Shown piece after piece: positions 41,957 through 51,420 of a stretch of DNA of 64,000 bases. A model generated the notes under the pieces. The model was given only the letters and a program-made list of their open reading frames with translations. It searched no databases and had not been told where the DNA came from. The translations under genes and the position numbers were made by a program. The stretch lies in contig NZ_CP045298.1 of NCBI RefSeq assembly GCF_009363115.1, positions 3,717,501-3,781,500 of the forward strand, given 5' to 3'. This DNA comes from Paenibacillus brasilensis (GTDB lineage Bacteria > Bacillota > Bacilli > Paenibacillales > Paenibacillaceae). The stretch's first letter is position 1, and each line of letters begins with the position of its first letter.

Positions 41957-43276
41957 TCAACCTGAAATCGTCTGAATAATGAGTATCACATTCAAAACGA
42001 TAATGACAGCGGTCACGATCCAGGTTAGTGCTTTTTGCCACGTTTTGTTCGCGAATTCACCCATGATCTTTTTGTCACTCGTAAAGAGCAACAGTGGGAT
42101 GATGGCAAAGGGCAGCTGGATGGACAGAATGACCTGACTCAGTACAAGCAGTTCTTCTGCCCCCTTTTCACCGGCGATAGCAGTGACAATTACCGCTGGA
42201 ATGATAGCGATGAGTCGGGTTATCAGACGACGCAGCCAAGGGGAAAGGCGGAGGTTGAGAAAGCCCTCCATAACGATTTGTCCGGCTAACGTACCTGTTA
42301 CAGTCGAATTTTGGCCGGAGGCGAGCAATGCGATCCCGAATAGGATGCTTGCAAGTGTGGTTCCGAGCAAAGGCGACAGCAGATAGTAGGCATCGCTAAT
42401 TTCAGCTACATCCGTTCTTCCGGCAGTATGGAACACCGCTGCTGCCACGATCAAAATGGCGGCATTAATGAAGAGAGCAAACATAAGCGCAATACTGGAA
42501 TCCCAAGTTGCAAATTTAATAGCTTCCCGTTTACCTGCAGAAGTTTGCTCAAATTTGCGAGTTTGTACAATGGATGAATGCAGATAAAGATTGTGGGGCA
42601 TTACGGTAGCACCCATAATACCGATAGCAATATACAGCATGCTAGGGTTGGTCAAAATTTGTGAATCTGGCACAAATCCGCCTAACACGCCGCCCCATGA
42701 TGGCTGTGCCAAAATGAGATTGATGCCAAAGCACCCGGCAATTGTCGCCATTAGTACAATGACCAATGTTTCCAAAGCCCGAAAACCTTTGTTTTGTAGC
42801 AATAAAATGAGCATGACATCAAATGCGGTAATGATAACGCCATACAGTAGCGGTAGACCAAACAGCAGCTTCAATGCAATGGCTGAACCGATAACCTCGG
42901 CCAAATCCATGGCTGCAATGGCAATTTCGCATAAAAGCCATAAGCCGATTGCGACGGGACGACTATAGGCATCACGGCACATTTGTGCCAAATCTTTACC
43001 TGTGGCAATGCCAAGCTTGCCAGATAAGGCTTGCAGCAGAATAGCGATCAGGTTGGAGACCAGAATAACACTCAGCAGCGTGTAGCCGAATTTTGATCCG
43101 CCTGCAATGTCTGTAGCCCAATTGCCGGGATCCATATAGCCGACAGCGACCATATAGCCGGGTCCGGCAAAGGCGAGAAACTTCCGAAACCAGGTACCGT
43201 CTTTAGGGACGCTCAAGGAACGATTCACTTCCGACAGTGAAGCGATTTCCACCACGTTACCCTTCATATTTTTCAT
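41957..43276 (-). CDS. mntH: Nramp-family manganese/proton symporter
   Basis: MntH imports Mn2+ with protons. The 439-residue protein has about 11 spans, the metal-site motif [11 protein letters not shown] (about residues 45-55), the helix 6 motif [17 protein letters not shown] (about 218-234) and the loop [18 protein letters not shown]. All are intact. ATG 43276 is chosen with GAAGGTG six bases upstream; GTG 43285 overlaps that site. A palindrome at 43321-43336 may be its operator. It lies 2.2 kb from a damaged manganese ABC operon. Confidence 0.96.
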   Translation of the reverse strand: MKNMKGNVVEIASLSEVNRSLSVPKDGTWFRKFLAFAGPGYMVAVGYMDPGNWATDIAGGSKFGYTLLSVILVSNLIAILLQALSGKLGIATGKDLAQMCRDAYSRPVAIGLWLLCEIAIAAMDLAEVIGSAIALKLLFGLPLLYGVIITAFDVMLILLLQNKGFRALETLVIVLMATIAGCFGINLILAQPSWGGVLGGFVPDSQILTNPSMLYIAIGIMGATVMPHNLYLHSSIVQTRKFEQTSAGKREAIKFATWDSSIALMFALFINAAILIVAAAVFHTAGRTDVAEISDAYYLLSPLLGTTLASILFGIALLASGQNSTVTGTLAGQIVMEGFLNLRLSPWLRRLITRLIAIIPAVIVTAIAGEKGAEELLVLSQVILSIQLPFAIIPLLLFTSDKKIMGEFANKTWQKALTWIVTAVIIVLNVILIIQTISG

Positions 43277-43320
43277 ACGCTTCACCTTCTTTATTCATAT
43301 TGAATTATAGTATTAGAGAC

Positions 43321-43336
43321 ATAACGATTACGTTAT
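43321..43336. promoter_or_regulatory. Palindrome upstream of mntH
   Basis: ATAACG and CGTTAT flank ATTA, 45 bp before the mntH start. Candidate operator of MntR or another metal regulator; not the classic Bacillus MntR box. Confidence 0.4.
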
Positions 43337-43576
43337 CCCTATTGTACACCTACAATAGTTTTTGTCCAGTGCAACTTTTGTGTGACCAAGCAAGTTAATC
43401 CTATTTTTTATGATTCATTGTGTGTGGTTCGTTTAAAGTACATACGGGAAGGAAATCATGTATTAACATGACGGTAGATCCCCGACCATTTGACATCAAC
43501 GCCAAAATTCATTAAGATGGCTTAGGTGATTCTGGTCACCAGGTACGAAACAAATTTGAAAAATACGGGTGATACG

Positions 43577-43852
43577 ATGTCTTACAGACCGAATATTGTT
43601 AATTTCACGCTGGCTGGCAGCAACGAAAAAGAAGGGCTTTATGAGTTTAAAATGAGTTTGGCCGATGGTACAGAGTGCCGCGTTTTTTCTCAACGTAATC
43701 CGGAGTGGACTTTGACGAATATTAGTCGACTGCTAACGACACCTTGCCCGGTATGCCATAAGGATTTTATCTGCAAGTGTATGGATCAGTTTCATGAAGA
43801 GCTTTTAGGGCAAATTCATGCCAAACAATTGTTCGAGAAAGCATTGAGCTAG
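43577..43852 (+). CDS. Conserved small protein with CPVC and CKC motifs, unknown function
   Basis: A 91-residue soluble protein starting MSYRPNIVNFTLAGSNEKEG and carrying CPVCHKDFICKC at about residues 58-69, which could bind one zinc or iron-sulfur group. The start ATG follows GGGTGATACG. I do not recognise the family. It precedes the DCC protein gene by about 130 bp in the same direction, but no link in function is evident. Confidence 0.65.
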   Translation: MSYRPNIVNFTLAGSNEKEGLYEFKMSLADGTECRVFSQRNPEWTLTNISRLLTTPCPVCHKDFICKCMDQFHEELLGQIHAKQLFEKALS

Positions 43853-43980
43853 TCCCCGAACAAGTAAAAGTCGATACCTTTCTAAACAAGCGTCGGATGA
43901 TTTCGACGTTTTTTTGTTATATGGATTTTTGTTTTACGCATAAAGGCATGCAAGCTGTTGATTTCCTTGGAGGTGAAAGC

Positions 43981-44403
43981 ATGATGAAGCAGTATGATCG
44001 TTTGGAGCATTCCATTGTGTTGGTGGATGGGGTATGCCATTTTTGTCAGGGGGCAGCCCGCTTTATTATCAAGCGTGACCCTGAGGGGATATTCCATTTT
44101 GGTTCCCTTCAATCCGAGGAAGGACAAAGGCTTTTACGTGCAGGAGGACTATCTACAGATCAGCTGGATACGTTTGTATTGATTGAAGACGGTATGTATT
44201 ATACAAGGTCAACTGCGGCTCTGCGGATTGCCAGGCGTCTTCGTTTTCCATACCCGCTGGCCTATGCTTTCATTCTATTTCCCCGCTTTATGCGTGATGC
44301 TGTCTATAACTGGATAGCACGTAACCGATACCGCTGGTTTGGCAAGGATGAAGAGGATCAATGCCAGATCCCCCCACCAGAGATTCGGAAACGATTTTTT
44401 TAG
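43981..44403 (+). CDS. Thiol-disulfide oxidoreductase, DCC family (DUF393/YuxK)
   Basis: A 140-residue protein with the family signature VDGVCHFCQGAARFI (DGVCHFC at residues 16-22) and the following pattern HFGSLQSEEGQ. DCC proteins have a predicted thioredoxin-like fold with a CxxC pair; the physiological substrate is not known. ATG 43981 follows CTTGGAGGTGAAAGC. It converges on the following - strand lipoprotein gene with only 12 bp between. Confidence 0.92.
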   Translation: MMKQYDRLEHSIVLVDGVCHFCQGAARFIIKRDPEGIFHFGSLQSEEGQRLLRAGGLSTDQLDTFVLIEDGMYYTRSTAALRIARRLRFPYPLAYAFILFPRFMRDAVYNWIARNRYRWFGKDEEDQCQIPPPEIRKRFF

Positions 44404-44415
44404 CGATGTCAGGGT

Positions 44416-45207
44416 TTAAGATTCAGAGGGGGCAGCTTTCCTTTTGGAGTGATGACCACGAATCAGCCATATCACAATCACCACAATCAGTATCAAGCCC
44501 GCAATAGCTACATATACGATATGTCGTAGATTCGGGACATTGATGGATAATTTCAACTCATTGGATTCCAATGGGGCAATGTCCCAACGCAGTGTTTTTC
44601 CGTCCTTCGATACACTGTCCGCATTGCTGGCAGCAGGTCGGATTGGCAAGGACAGGCTAAAGTTAAGATCAAGCTGCCGCTCCAGTAATTTGCGCGCGAA
44701 CACATTCATTTGCTGTAATTTGTCACTCAACCCCCTGGCTTCTTCAGGAAGCATTCGTGGCAGATCAAGCTTCATCGTAAGATCATAATTTGTTGTGAAA
44801 AAATGTTGGGTCACAGCGCGTTTTACTTCTAATCCCTCGGGCAGATTGAATTCCTGATTGGGATTTTTTTCGTTTGTGGCCCAATCTCCTTCATAATGCC
44901 CCTTGATTTGATATCCCTTTCTTCCCTGTTCAGCTAGCGGCTGAACATCCACATTATTGCTTTGAATACGCTTGGCTAATTGATCCAGCAGTCCGGGATT
45001 GTCCAACATCATCAGTGTCTGATTGTTCACACTGAACGATGCATCCATATCTATACTCCGATCAAGATGAACATCGACATGGATATCCCCCCGAGCACAC
45101 GATGTAAGGGTAGCCAGACAGCACAGCAGCACAAAAATGTGCAGCATTGGCCGAATCCGATGTTGCTGACGTTTGTCCTGATATGGGCTGCGTCCTGTTT
45201 GCTTCAT
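44416..45207 (-). CDS. Lipoprotein with C-terminal membrane anchor (DUF3153-like)
   Basis: The 263-residue product has a long basic N-region, then a hydrophobic core ending in the lipobox LTSC (C37), a beta-rich extracellular part (DIHVDVHLDRSIDMDASFSV onward), a C-terminal span (IVYVAIAGLILIVVIVIWLI) and a basic tail. This layout (lipoprotein plus tail anchor) is known for DUF3153 proteins of firmicutes; function unknown. ATG 45207 is chosen with GAAGGTG upstream. It is divergent from the manganese-binding protein gene. Confidence 0.75.
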   Translation of the reverse strand: MKQTGRSPYQDKRQQHRIRPMLHIFVLLCCLATLTSCARGDIHVDVHLDRSIDMDASFSVNNQTLMMLDNPGLLDQLAKRIQSNNVDVQPLAEQGRKGYQIKGHYEGDWATNEKNPNQEFNLPEGLEVKRAVTQHFFTTNYDLTMKLDLPRMLPEEARGLSDKLQQMNVFARKLLERQLDLNFSLSLPIRPAASNADSVSKDGKTLRWDIAPLESNELKLSINVPNLRHIVYVAIAGLILIVVIVIWLIRGHHSKRKAAPSES

Positions 45208-45331
45208 GATATGCACCTTCTTTATATACGTTCTTTATTTTAACGATTGGATGTCTTCTATATATTACACATTCAGAGAGCCAAAATCGAACGATCAGGC
45301 AAAAGGAATAAGATTTATTATTCTAAAAATG

Positions 45332-45345
45332 TTTCCCTAGGTAAA
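45332..45345. promoter_or_regulatory. DtxR/MntR-like operator candidate before mntA
   Basis: TTTCCCTAGGTAAA is a near-perfect dyad centred on CCTAGG, about 100 bp before the binding-protein gene. Its form fits metal-dependent repressors of the DtxR/MntR family. Confidence 0.45.
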
Positions 45346-45442
45346 AATTTTAGTGTACACTCCAAAATATATTCCTTGTAAAAAATAATTGTCTTATGAA
45401 AATAGTTTGTCCCAATACAATATTCGAAGGAGGTTTTAAAGC

Positions 45443-46465
45443 ATGAACAAGCAGTCTAAGAAAACTTTGCCGCGATGGGTAACGACGGTTGGAGTATTGT
45501 CACTGGTTTTGGTTCTTGCCAGTGCATGTAGTCAGGAGCAGAAGGAACAGGGAACGACAAGAGAGGCAGGACAAAAAATAAAGGCTACGACGACCATCGG
45601 CATGATTTCGGATATTGTGGGCAAGGTTGGCGGTGATCATGTGGAGGTTACAGGCATTATGAAATCAGGCGTTGACCCGCATTTGTACAAGGCTTCTCAG
45701 GGAGATATGCGCAAGCTGGATCAGGCCGACATTATTTTTTATAACGGGTTGCATTTGGAAGGAAAAATGCAGGACATTCTGGAGAAAATCGGCAAGCAAA
45801 AACCCGTCATACCTGTCTCCAAAAACATCACCCAGGATCAGCTGCGTACAGGCAGCCCGGAAATGGGGGCTGAGCATGATCCGCATATCTGGTTTAACGT
45901 ACAAAACTGGATGTCTGCGGTAGAAACCGTCAGAGACGAATTGTCGGCGCTTGATGCTGTGCATGCAGAGGATTATAAGGCTAACGCAGAAACCTATCTA
46001 GCTGAGCTGCGGAAGCTGGATGATTACACAAGGGAGCAGATTGCCAGCATACCGGAAGCCCAGCGCGTGCTAGTCACGGCACATGATGCCTTCGGCTATT
46101 TTGGAGATGCTTACGACATTCAGGTTAAGGGACTTCAAGGCATGAGTACAGAGTCTGAAGCAGGCTCTCAGGATGTGACCAAGCTGCGAGACTATCTGGT
46201 GGAGCATAAAATCAAAGCCTTATTTGTAGAAACCAGCGTGCCGAGAAAGGCCATAGATGCGGTTATTCAGGGAGCCGCTCAGCAAGGCCATACGATAAGG
46301 ATTGGTGGCGAGCTATATTCGGATGCCATGGGCAAAGAAGGCACGGAAGAAGGCACGTACATCGGAATGGTGAGGCATAACGTCAATACGATAGTTAAAG
46401 CGCTTAAAAAAAGGAGGCAAAACATATGGGGCATTCACCGCTTGTCGTTCGTGATTTATCTGTAG
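45443..46465 (+). CDS. mntA: Manganese/zinc ABC transporter substrate-binding lipoprotein
   Basis: A cluster A-I metal-binding protein (MntA/TroA type) of 340 residues. The lipobox is LASACS (C29); the metal-site residues are in DPHLYKASQGD (His), EHDPHIWFN (His), a glutamate or aspartate in VETSVP and LYSDAM. The mature core should end near NVNTIVKALKK; instead the frame runs 17 residues further (RRQNIWGIHRLSFVIYL) and overlaps the ATPase start by 40 bp. A one-base change in the run of seven A at 46411-46417 could explain the extension. ATG follows GAAGGAGGTTTTAAAGC. Confidence 0.93.
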   Translation: MNKQSKKTLPRWVTTVGVLSLVLVLASACSQEQKEQGTTREAGQKIKATTTIGMISDIVGKVGGDHVEVTGIMKSGVDPHLYKASQGDMRKLDQADIIFYNGLHLEGKMQDILEKIGKQKPVIPVSKNITQDQLRTGSPEMGAEHDPHIWFNVQNWMSAVETVRDELSALDAVHAEDYKANAETYLAELRKLDDYTREQIASIPEAQRVLVTAHDAFGYFGDAYDIQVKGLQGMSTESEAGSQDVTKLRDYLVEHKIKALFVETSVPRKAIDAVIQGAAQQGHTIRIGGELYSDAMGKEGTEEGTYIGMVRHNVNTIVKALKKRRQNIWGIHRLSFVIYL

Positions 46466-47191
46466 CTTATCAAAAAAAGCCTGTTCTGTTCGATGCTTCC
46501 TTTGAGGTGCCGGAAGGCAAGCTGATCGGTATTATTGGGCCGAACGGGGCTGGGAAATCTACGCTGATTAAGGCAGCGCTCGGACTGATTCCAAAGCTCA
46601 AGGGTGAGGTGCTGGTCTACGGCAAGCCCTACAAGCAGCAGCTGCTCAAGGTTGGTTATGTACCGCAGCGGGAGTCGGTGGATTGGGATTTTCCGACGAA
46701 CGCGCTGGATGTGGTCATGATGGGACGATACGGCAGACTGGGCTGGTTTAAACGACCGGGAGCCGCAGATCGCATGGCAGCGATGGAGTGTCTGGACAAG
46801 GTAGGCATGAGCCCATATGCGGACAGGCAGATTAGTCAGCTGTCAGGTGGACAGCAGCAGCGTGTTTTTTTAGCCAGAGCACTCGCACAGGACGCTCAGC
46901 TTTATTTTATGGATGAACCGTTTGTTGGTGTGGACGCTGCGACCGAAAAAGCAATTATATCATTGCTCAACGATCTGAAGCGGCAGAGGAAAAACCGTGC
47001 TGGTGGTTCATCATGATTTGTCTACAGTGACCGATTATTTTGACCAAGTCATGCTGTTGAACGGTCATCTGACGGCGTTTGGAGAGACATCAGAGATGTT
47101 TACCGAGGAAAATCTGCAACGTACGTATGGCGGACGTCTGAGCATACTCAAAACAGGCCCGGGTTCCGGCACAATACTCGGAGTGAGGTGA
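46426..47191 (+). pseudogene. mntB: Manganese ABC transporter ATPase, frameshifted
   Basis: The frame from ATG 46426 (AAAGGAGGCAAAACAT upstream) encodes the ATPase core with IIGPNGAGKSTLIKA (Walker A, about residue 34), QLSGGQQQRVFLARAL (signature) and LYFMDEPFVGVD (Walker B). Near 46988 an extra A (CGGCAGAGGAAAAACC, expected CAGGGAAAAACC) shifts the frame; the true continuation [16 protein letters not shown], with the switch histidine, lies in another frame up to 47191. The native frame stops at 47016. Loss of the switch histidine should abolish ATP hydrolysis unless the shift is a sequencing error or is bypassed. Confidence 0.88.
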
Positions 47192-47196
47192 GGGAG

Positions 47197-47597
47197 ATGA
47201 CAAGCTTCGCTACGCTTTTGACCGACCCGAACATGCAGTGGATTTTGCTGCGACCTTCGCCATTAGTGCGCTGATCCGGTATTCGAGAATCAAAAGCGAT
47301 TCGGCGATTGCGGCGGTGCTGTCTGTGTTTTTTGGCTTCGGCATTATGCTGTTGACGGAAATTCAGCATAGTGGCGCGGGAAACCAAAGCGGATTGGATA
47401 AATTTTTATTTGGTCAGGCTGCGGCAATGGTATGGTCTGATGTTTATACGATGGCAGCAATTTCGGTGGTGCTGATCGGGATATGCATATTGTTCTTTAA
47501 GGAATTTAAGCTGCTTAGCTTTGATCCCGGCTTTGCCCGTGGGCTTGGTTTTCCAGTGGGGCTGCTGGATAAGCTGTTGATGCTGCTGATTGTAATC
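47197..47597 (+). pseudogene. mntC: Manganese ABC permease 1, deleted at both ends
   Basis: The native start (ATG 47197, GTGAGGGAG upstream) reads MTSFATLLTDPNMQWILL, then the frame is lost and stops at 47272. Homologues have about 45 more residues here, including the first spans. From 47250 the body resumes in another frame as ATFAISALIRYSRIKSDSAI and ends at LLDKLLMLLIVI, where the C-terminal part of the family is also missing and the second permease begins. So two deletions have removed the front and the back of this subunit. Confidence 0.82.
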
Positions 47598-48464
47598 TTG
47601 ACGGGAATGTTAGTGGCAGGGGGATGCAGCATTGTGGGCTGCTTTCTCGTGCTCCGAAAAATGGCTATGATCGGTGACGCAATCAGCCATGCGGTGCTGC
47701 CGGGGATTGTTATTGCTTTTTTAATCAGCGGGTCCAGGGATTCGGTATGGATGATGTTTGGTGCGGCCGCTCTGGGTCTTCTAACGGTGTACCTGATTCA
47801 GCTATTCCAGCAAGGTGGTCTGCAAAGTGATGCCGCCATTGGCGTAGTGTTTACGACATTGTTTGCCATCGGCGTTCTGCTGGTCAGCGTGTTTGCTTCT
47901 AATGTTCATCTAGATATGGATCACGTGCTGTATGGGGAGATTGCATATATGCCGTGGAATACGCTAGAAATTGCTGGTGTCGATGTAGGTCCGAGGGCTG
48001 TATGGACTACAGGTATGATGTTTTTAATCAATATGCTCGTGGTGTGGGGCTTTTTCAAGCAATTTAAGATCACATCCTTTGATCCCGCATTAGCAGCTTC
48101 ACTGGGCATTCCGGTTGTTTTTTTTCATTATCTGCTGATGAGTCTCGTATCGCTTACGACCGTGGCGTCATTTGAGAGCGTGGGGGCAATTCTGGTGGTT
48201 GGAATGCTTGTGGTACCGCCACTTACGGCTTACCTGCTCACGGAGAAATTGTCCCATATGATTGTGTACAGCGTCGGATTTGGGGCTATCAGTTCGGTGG
48301 CAGGCTTCTACACGGCAAGTATGCTGGATGCCTCTATTGCAGCATGTATGCTGTGTGTATCGGGTGTGCTGCTGCTTATAGCTTTTCTCTTTTCTCCATC
48401 CCATGGTGTGGTGTGGCAAAAATGGCTTCAGCAGCGAGGGATGGTTGGCGAAGAACGCCATTAA
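47238..48464 (+). pseudogene. mntD: Fused reading frame: body of permease 1 joined to permease 2
   Basis: One open frame of 408 codons covers the remains of the first permease (codons 1-120) and, from about 47598, a nearly complete second permease of the ABC-3 family (LTGMLVAGGCSIVGCFLVLR, GDAISHAVLPGIVIAFLISG, GAILVVGMLVVPPLTAYLLT). The first GTG has no ribosome binding site, and the second permease lacks its own start codon and N-terminal residues. A working transporter is unlikely, though a partial one cannot be excluded. The reading frame ends before a strong terminator. Confidence 0.78.
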
Positions 48465-48495
48465 TTCGCAGGAAGCGACCACCTACAGGTTTACC

Positions 48496-48542
48496 AAAAA
48501 AGCGTGCAAACAGGCAGGAAATGCCTGAATTCACGCTTTTTT
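48496..48542. terminator. Terminator of the manganese ABC operon
   Basis: AAAAAAGCGTG pairs with CACGCTTTTTT, with an inner CAGGCA/TGCCTG stem. Confidence 0.88.
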
Positions 48543-48683
48543 GCGTGTATACTGCCTTGTGTGGCTTTTTTCGGGGAAAGCCAGGATGCTCATCTTGAAT
48601 TGTCTGGAACACCGGAGTACATTCATTACAACCAGACAAGAACGGACGCAAATGAGCTGTCGCGTGGCGGGGAGGAACAAAGG

Positions 48684-51011
48684 ATGGAGAGCTTCAAACG
48701 CAAATCACCCGAGGAAATACTGGATTCGATTAACAAACTGCATCGGGGCAGACTCAAAATTTACATCGGTGCAGTCAGTGGTTCGGGCAAAACGTATCAT
48801 ATGCTCCAGGAAGGACAATCGCTTCAGCATGAAGGCATTGATGTGGTGATTTGTGCGGTCTCGACCATGCAGCGGCGTGAAACCGTGGAGCAAATCGGCA
48901 CGCTGGAGCGAGTGCCCAGTATTCATTGGATGCAGGATGGTGTGGAGCAAAAAGATTTGAATCTGGAAGCTTTGGTGGAACGCAATCCCGAGGTGGTGCT
49001 GGTGGATCATTTGGCACATCGCAACCGGGAAGATGCCCGATTTCCAACCCGGCTGGAGGATATTCAATATTTGCTGGAGCTGGGGATTAGCGTCATTACG
49101 ACCGTCAATGTCTATGAACTCGAAGGGATAACGGAGTGGGTTTATCAGCTGACAGGGATTGAAGCGGCATCCACGGTTCCAGTCGATACACTGGAGCTGG
49201 CGGATGAAATCCGTCTGATTGATGTCACACCGGAAACCATTTTGGAACGGCTGGCGAAAGGATACATGCATACGCCCAATCCTGAAATGTTCCATCGGGG
49301 AAATCTCGGTAAGCTGCGCGAGCTGGCACTGCGATTAGTGGCAGAGGATGTGAACGATTCGCTGGAGCGGCACCGGGAGGAATTAGGCTTACACGGGGCG
49401 TCAGGAGCCGCAGAGCGTATTTTGGTGCCTGTTCAGTATCATTGGAACGGGTCCATTTATGTTCGCAGAGGAGAGCAGGTCGCCAAGCGGTTGGGTGGAG
49501 ATATGCTGGTGGTCTCCTTTGTCAGCCCGAAGCACAAGCTGTCCAAGGAATCAGCAGCCTTCAAGCGCTCAATTGTGCAGTTGGCTGACAAGGTAGGATC
49601 GACATTTGAAGAAGTCCCGCTTTTTTCCCGCAGAAGGTTGCCTCGTCAGCTTATCCATTATGCGGTAGCGCATAATGTCACCCGGATTGTCATGGGGCAT
49701 TCTCGGCAGACCCGATGGCAGGAGCTGGTTAGAGGGTCGCTGGTGAACGGAATTTTTAAACGGATGAAAAACATGGACCTGCTGTTGATTGCAGATCGAG
49801 CCGAGCAGGAGGGTGAACGGATTTTGCCAACGATGAGACAGGAGGAAGGAGATAATGATCCATATCATCGCTTGAGCGATGAGGAAGCACAGGCTGAGGC
49901 AGCCAAAATTCGGCGCGGCAAGCTCAAGGTATACATTGGCGCTGCTCCAGGGGTCGGTAAAACATATACGATGCTGAGAGAAGGCAATGATTTGCTGGAG
50001 AGTGGAATTGATGTTGTAATCGGATTGCTGGAAACGCATGGAAGAGCAGAAACACTGGCACAAGTGGGTTCTCTGGATATGATTCCCCGTCAGCCCGTCG
50101 AGCGTCATGGGGTGCATTTGGAAGAAATGGACACAGAGGCCATTCTTAGGCGCAATCCTGAAGTGGTGCTTATTGATGAGCTGGCACATACCAACGTTCC
50201 TGGCAGTCCGAGATCCAAGCGCTATGAGGATGTACTGACTATTTTAGATCAAGGTATTTCTGTCATATCCACAATGAATGTACAGCACCTGGAGAGCTTG
50301 AATGACGCGGTAGAACAAATTACCGGCATTCGAGTGAGAGAGACTGTCCCCGATCATATGATGCGTTTGGCCGATGAGGTACAGCTTGTTGATGTGGCTC
50401 CAAAATCGTTGCAGCAGCGGATGCGTGATGGCAAAATATACGATCCTGCCAAGGTGGAACAGGCGCTTAGCCATTTTTTTAAATTAGGTAACCTGATTGC
50501 GTTGCGTGAGCTGGCTTTACGGGAATTGGCAGATGATGTGGATGAACGGCTGGAATCGTGGGATCGTCACGGATCGCTTCGGGGACCGTGGCGTAGGGAG
50601 GAAGTGATTTTCGTAGGCGTCACGATAAGCGAAAATGCTGAAAGGCTGATTCGCCGTGGTTTTCGTATCGCTTTTCGGTTGAAGGCCGTGTGGATTGTGA
50701 CTTATGTTCATGTCGGTGAGAGTATACCCGAGGGGTTGAACCCTCGACTGGAACAATTAAAGATGTTGACCAACCGATTGGGAGGAAGCTTTGAAATTCG
50801 GCTTGTTTCCAGCCGACGGGAGATTGCCGACATTTTAATTGCTCCGGTAGAAGGATATACAGGTACGCAGCTCATCGTGGGCCAGTCTTCCCGAAGTAAG
50901 TGTTGGGGAAAGGTTACGGTCGTTCCGAGAATTCTTCGTCAAGCGCGTCATATGGATGTTCTAATCGTGGCGGACTATGAACCGAATATCAAGCTCGAGG
51001 AAGATGAGTGA
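48684..51011 (+). CDS. Tandem KdpD-sensor protein without kinase domain
   Basis: The 775-residue protein consists of two copies of the KdpD N-terminal half. Copy 1 (about residues 1-375) has GAVSGSGKTYHML and VLVDHLAHRN and a USP-like domain. Copy 2 (about 405-775) has GAAPGVGKTYTML, VVLIDELAHTNVPGSPRSKR and a second USP-like domain. Copy 2 keeps the canonical KdpD residues, while copy 1 has diverged (DHLAHRN for DELAHTN). No membrane spans, histidine kinase or ATPase domain follow. ATG 48684 follows GGGGAGGAACAAAGG. It lies about 9 kb from the kdp genes and may sense potassium or c-di-AMP; this is inference. Confidence 0.88.
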   Translation: MESFKRKSPEEILDSINKLHRGRLKIYIGAVSGSGKTYHMLQEGQSLQHEGIDVVICAVSTMQRRETVEQIGTLERVPSIHWMQDGVEQKDLNLEALVERNPEVVLVDHLAHRNREDARFPTRLEDIQYLLELGISVITTVNVYELEGITEWVYQLTGIEAASTVPVDTLELADEIRLIDVTPETILERLAKGYMHTPNPEMFHRGNLGKLRELALRLVAEDVNDSLERHREELGLHGASGAAERILVPVQYHWNGSIYVRRGEQVAKRLGGDMLVVSFVSPKHKLSKESAAFKRSIVQLADKVGSTFEEVPLFSRRRLPRQLIHYAVAHNVTRIVMGHSRQTRWQELVRGSLVNGIFKRMKNMDLLLIADRAEQEGERILPTMRQEEGDNDPYHRLSDEEAQAEAAKIRRGKLKVYIGAAPGVGKTYTMLREGNDLLESGIDVVIGLLETHGRAETLAQVGSLDMIPRQPVERHGVHLEEMDTEAILRRNPEVVLIDELAHTNVPGSPRSKRYEDVLTILDQGISVISTMNVQHLESLNDAVEQITGIRVRETVPDHMMRLADEVQLVDVAPKSLQQRMRDGKIYDPAKVEQALSHFFKLGNLIALRELALRELADDVDERLESWDRHGSLRGPWRREEVIFVGVTISENAERLIRRGFRIAFRLKAVWIVTYVHVGESIPEGLNPRLEQLKMLTNRLGGSFEIRLVSSRREIADILIAPVEGYTGTQLIVGQSSRSKCWGKVTVVPRILRQARHMDVLIVADYEPNIKLEEDE

Positions 51012-51109
51012 ATTACCCAATTCATACGTAAATAGTCATATGCTGGTTTCCGGTTGTTCCGTGCTTCCATAGTATATTCTATCTCAAAGAAATGGAGGCG
51101 AATTTGAAT

Positions 51110-51322
51110 ATGTTTAAACATCATCGGCATCATTGTCATTTCCCTAAGCCAAGAAAACGCGTTACTAAGAAAATCATTAAGGTGACGGTCATTAAGTTTA
51201 AACCTAGAGTCAAACATCATCGGTTTCATGAAGACTTTTTTGTGAAAAAATGTCACCATCATCGGAAACATCGTCATCATCGTCATCATGACTGTCATCG
51301 TCGTCACCACAAGTTCTTCTAA
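51110..51322 (+). CDS. Histidine-rich small protein
   Basis: A 70-residue, strongly basic protein with 19 His and 3 Cys, arranged as HHRHHCH near the start and CHHHRKHRHHRHHDCHRRHH at the end. The middle (KRVTKKIIKVTVIKFKPRVK) looks like beta strands. It could bind nickel, zinc or copper. The start ATG 51110 has GGAGGCG about ten bases upstream. It is a single-gene unit between the KdpD-like gene and a terminator. I know no family for it. Confidence 0.65.
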   Translation: MFKHHRHHCHFPKPRKRVTKKIIKVTVIKFKPRVKHHRFHEDFFVKKCHHHRKHRHHRHHDCHRRHHKFF

Positions 51323-51337
51323 AATAAAGGTAGCGGG

Positions 51338-51364
51338 AGGCGGGGATTGTATCCCCGCCTTTTG
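51338..51364 (+). terminator. Terminator after the histidine-rich gene
   Basis: AGGCGGGGAT and ATCCCCGCCT pair around TGT, followed by TTTG. Confidence 0.88.
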
Positions 51365-51420
51365 CTCCTAAAAAGAATTTGAAGTCGTATTTGCATAAAA
51401 AGTACTTGCTCTAAAATAGG

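Noticed and set aside
43277..43440. yybP-ykoY manganese riboswitch before mntH
   Set aside because: The conserved loop elements are absent; only a short palindrome is present.
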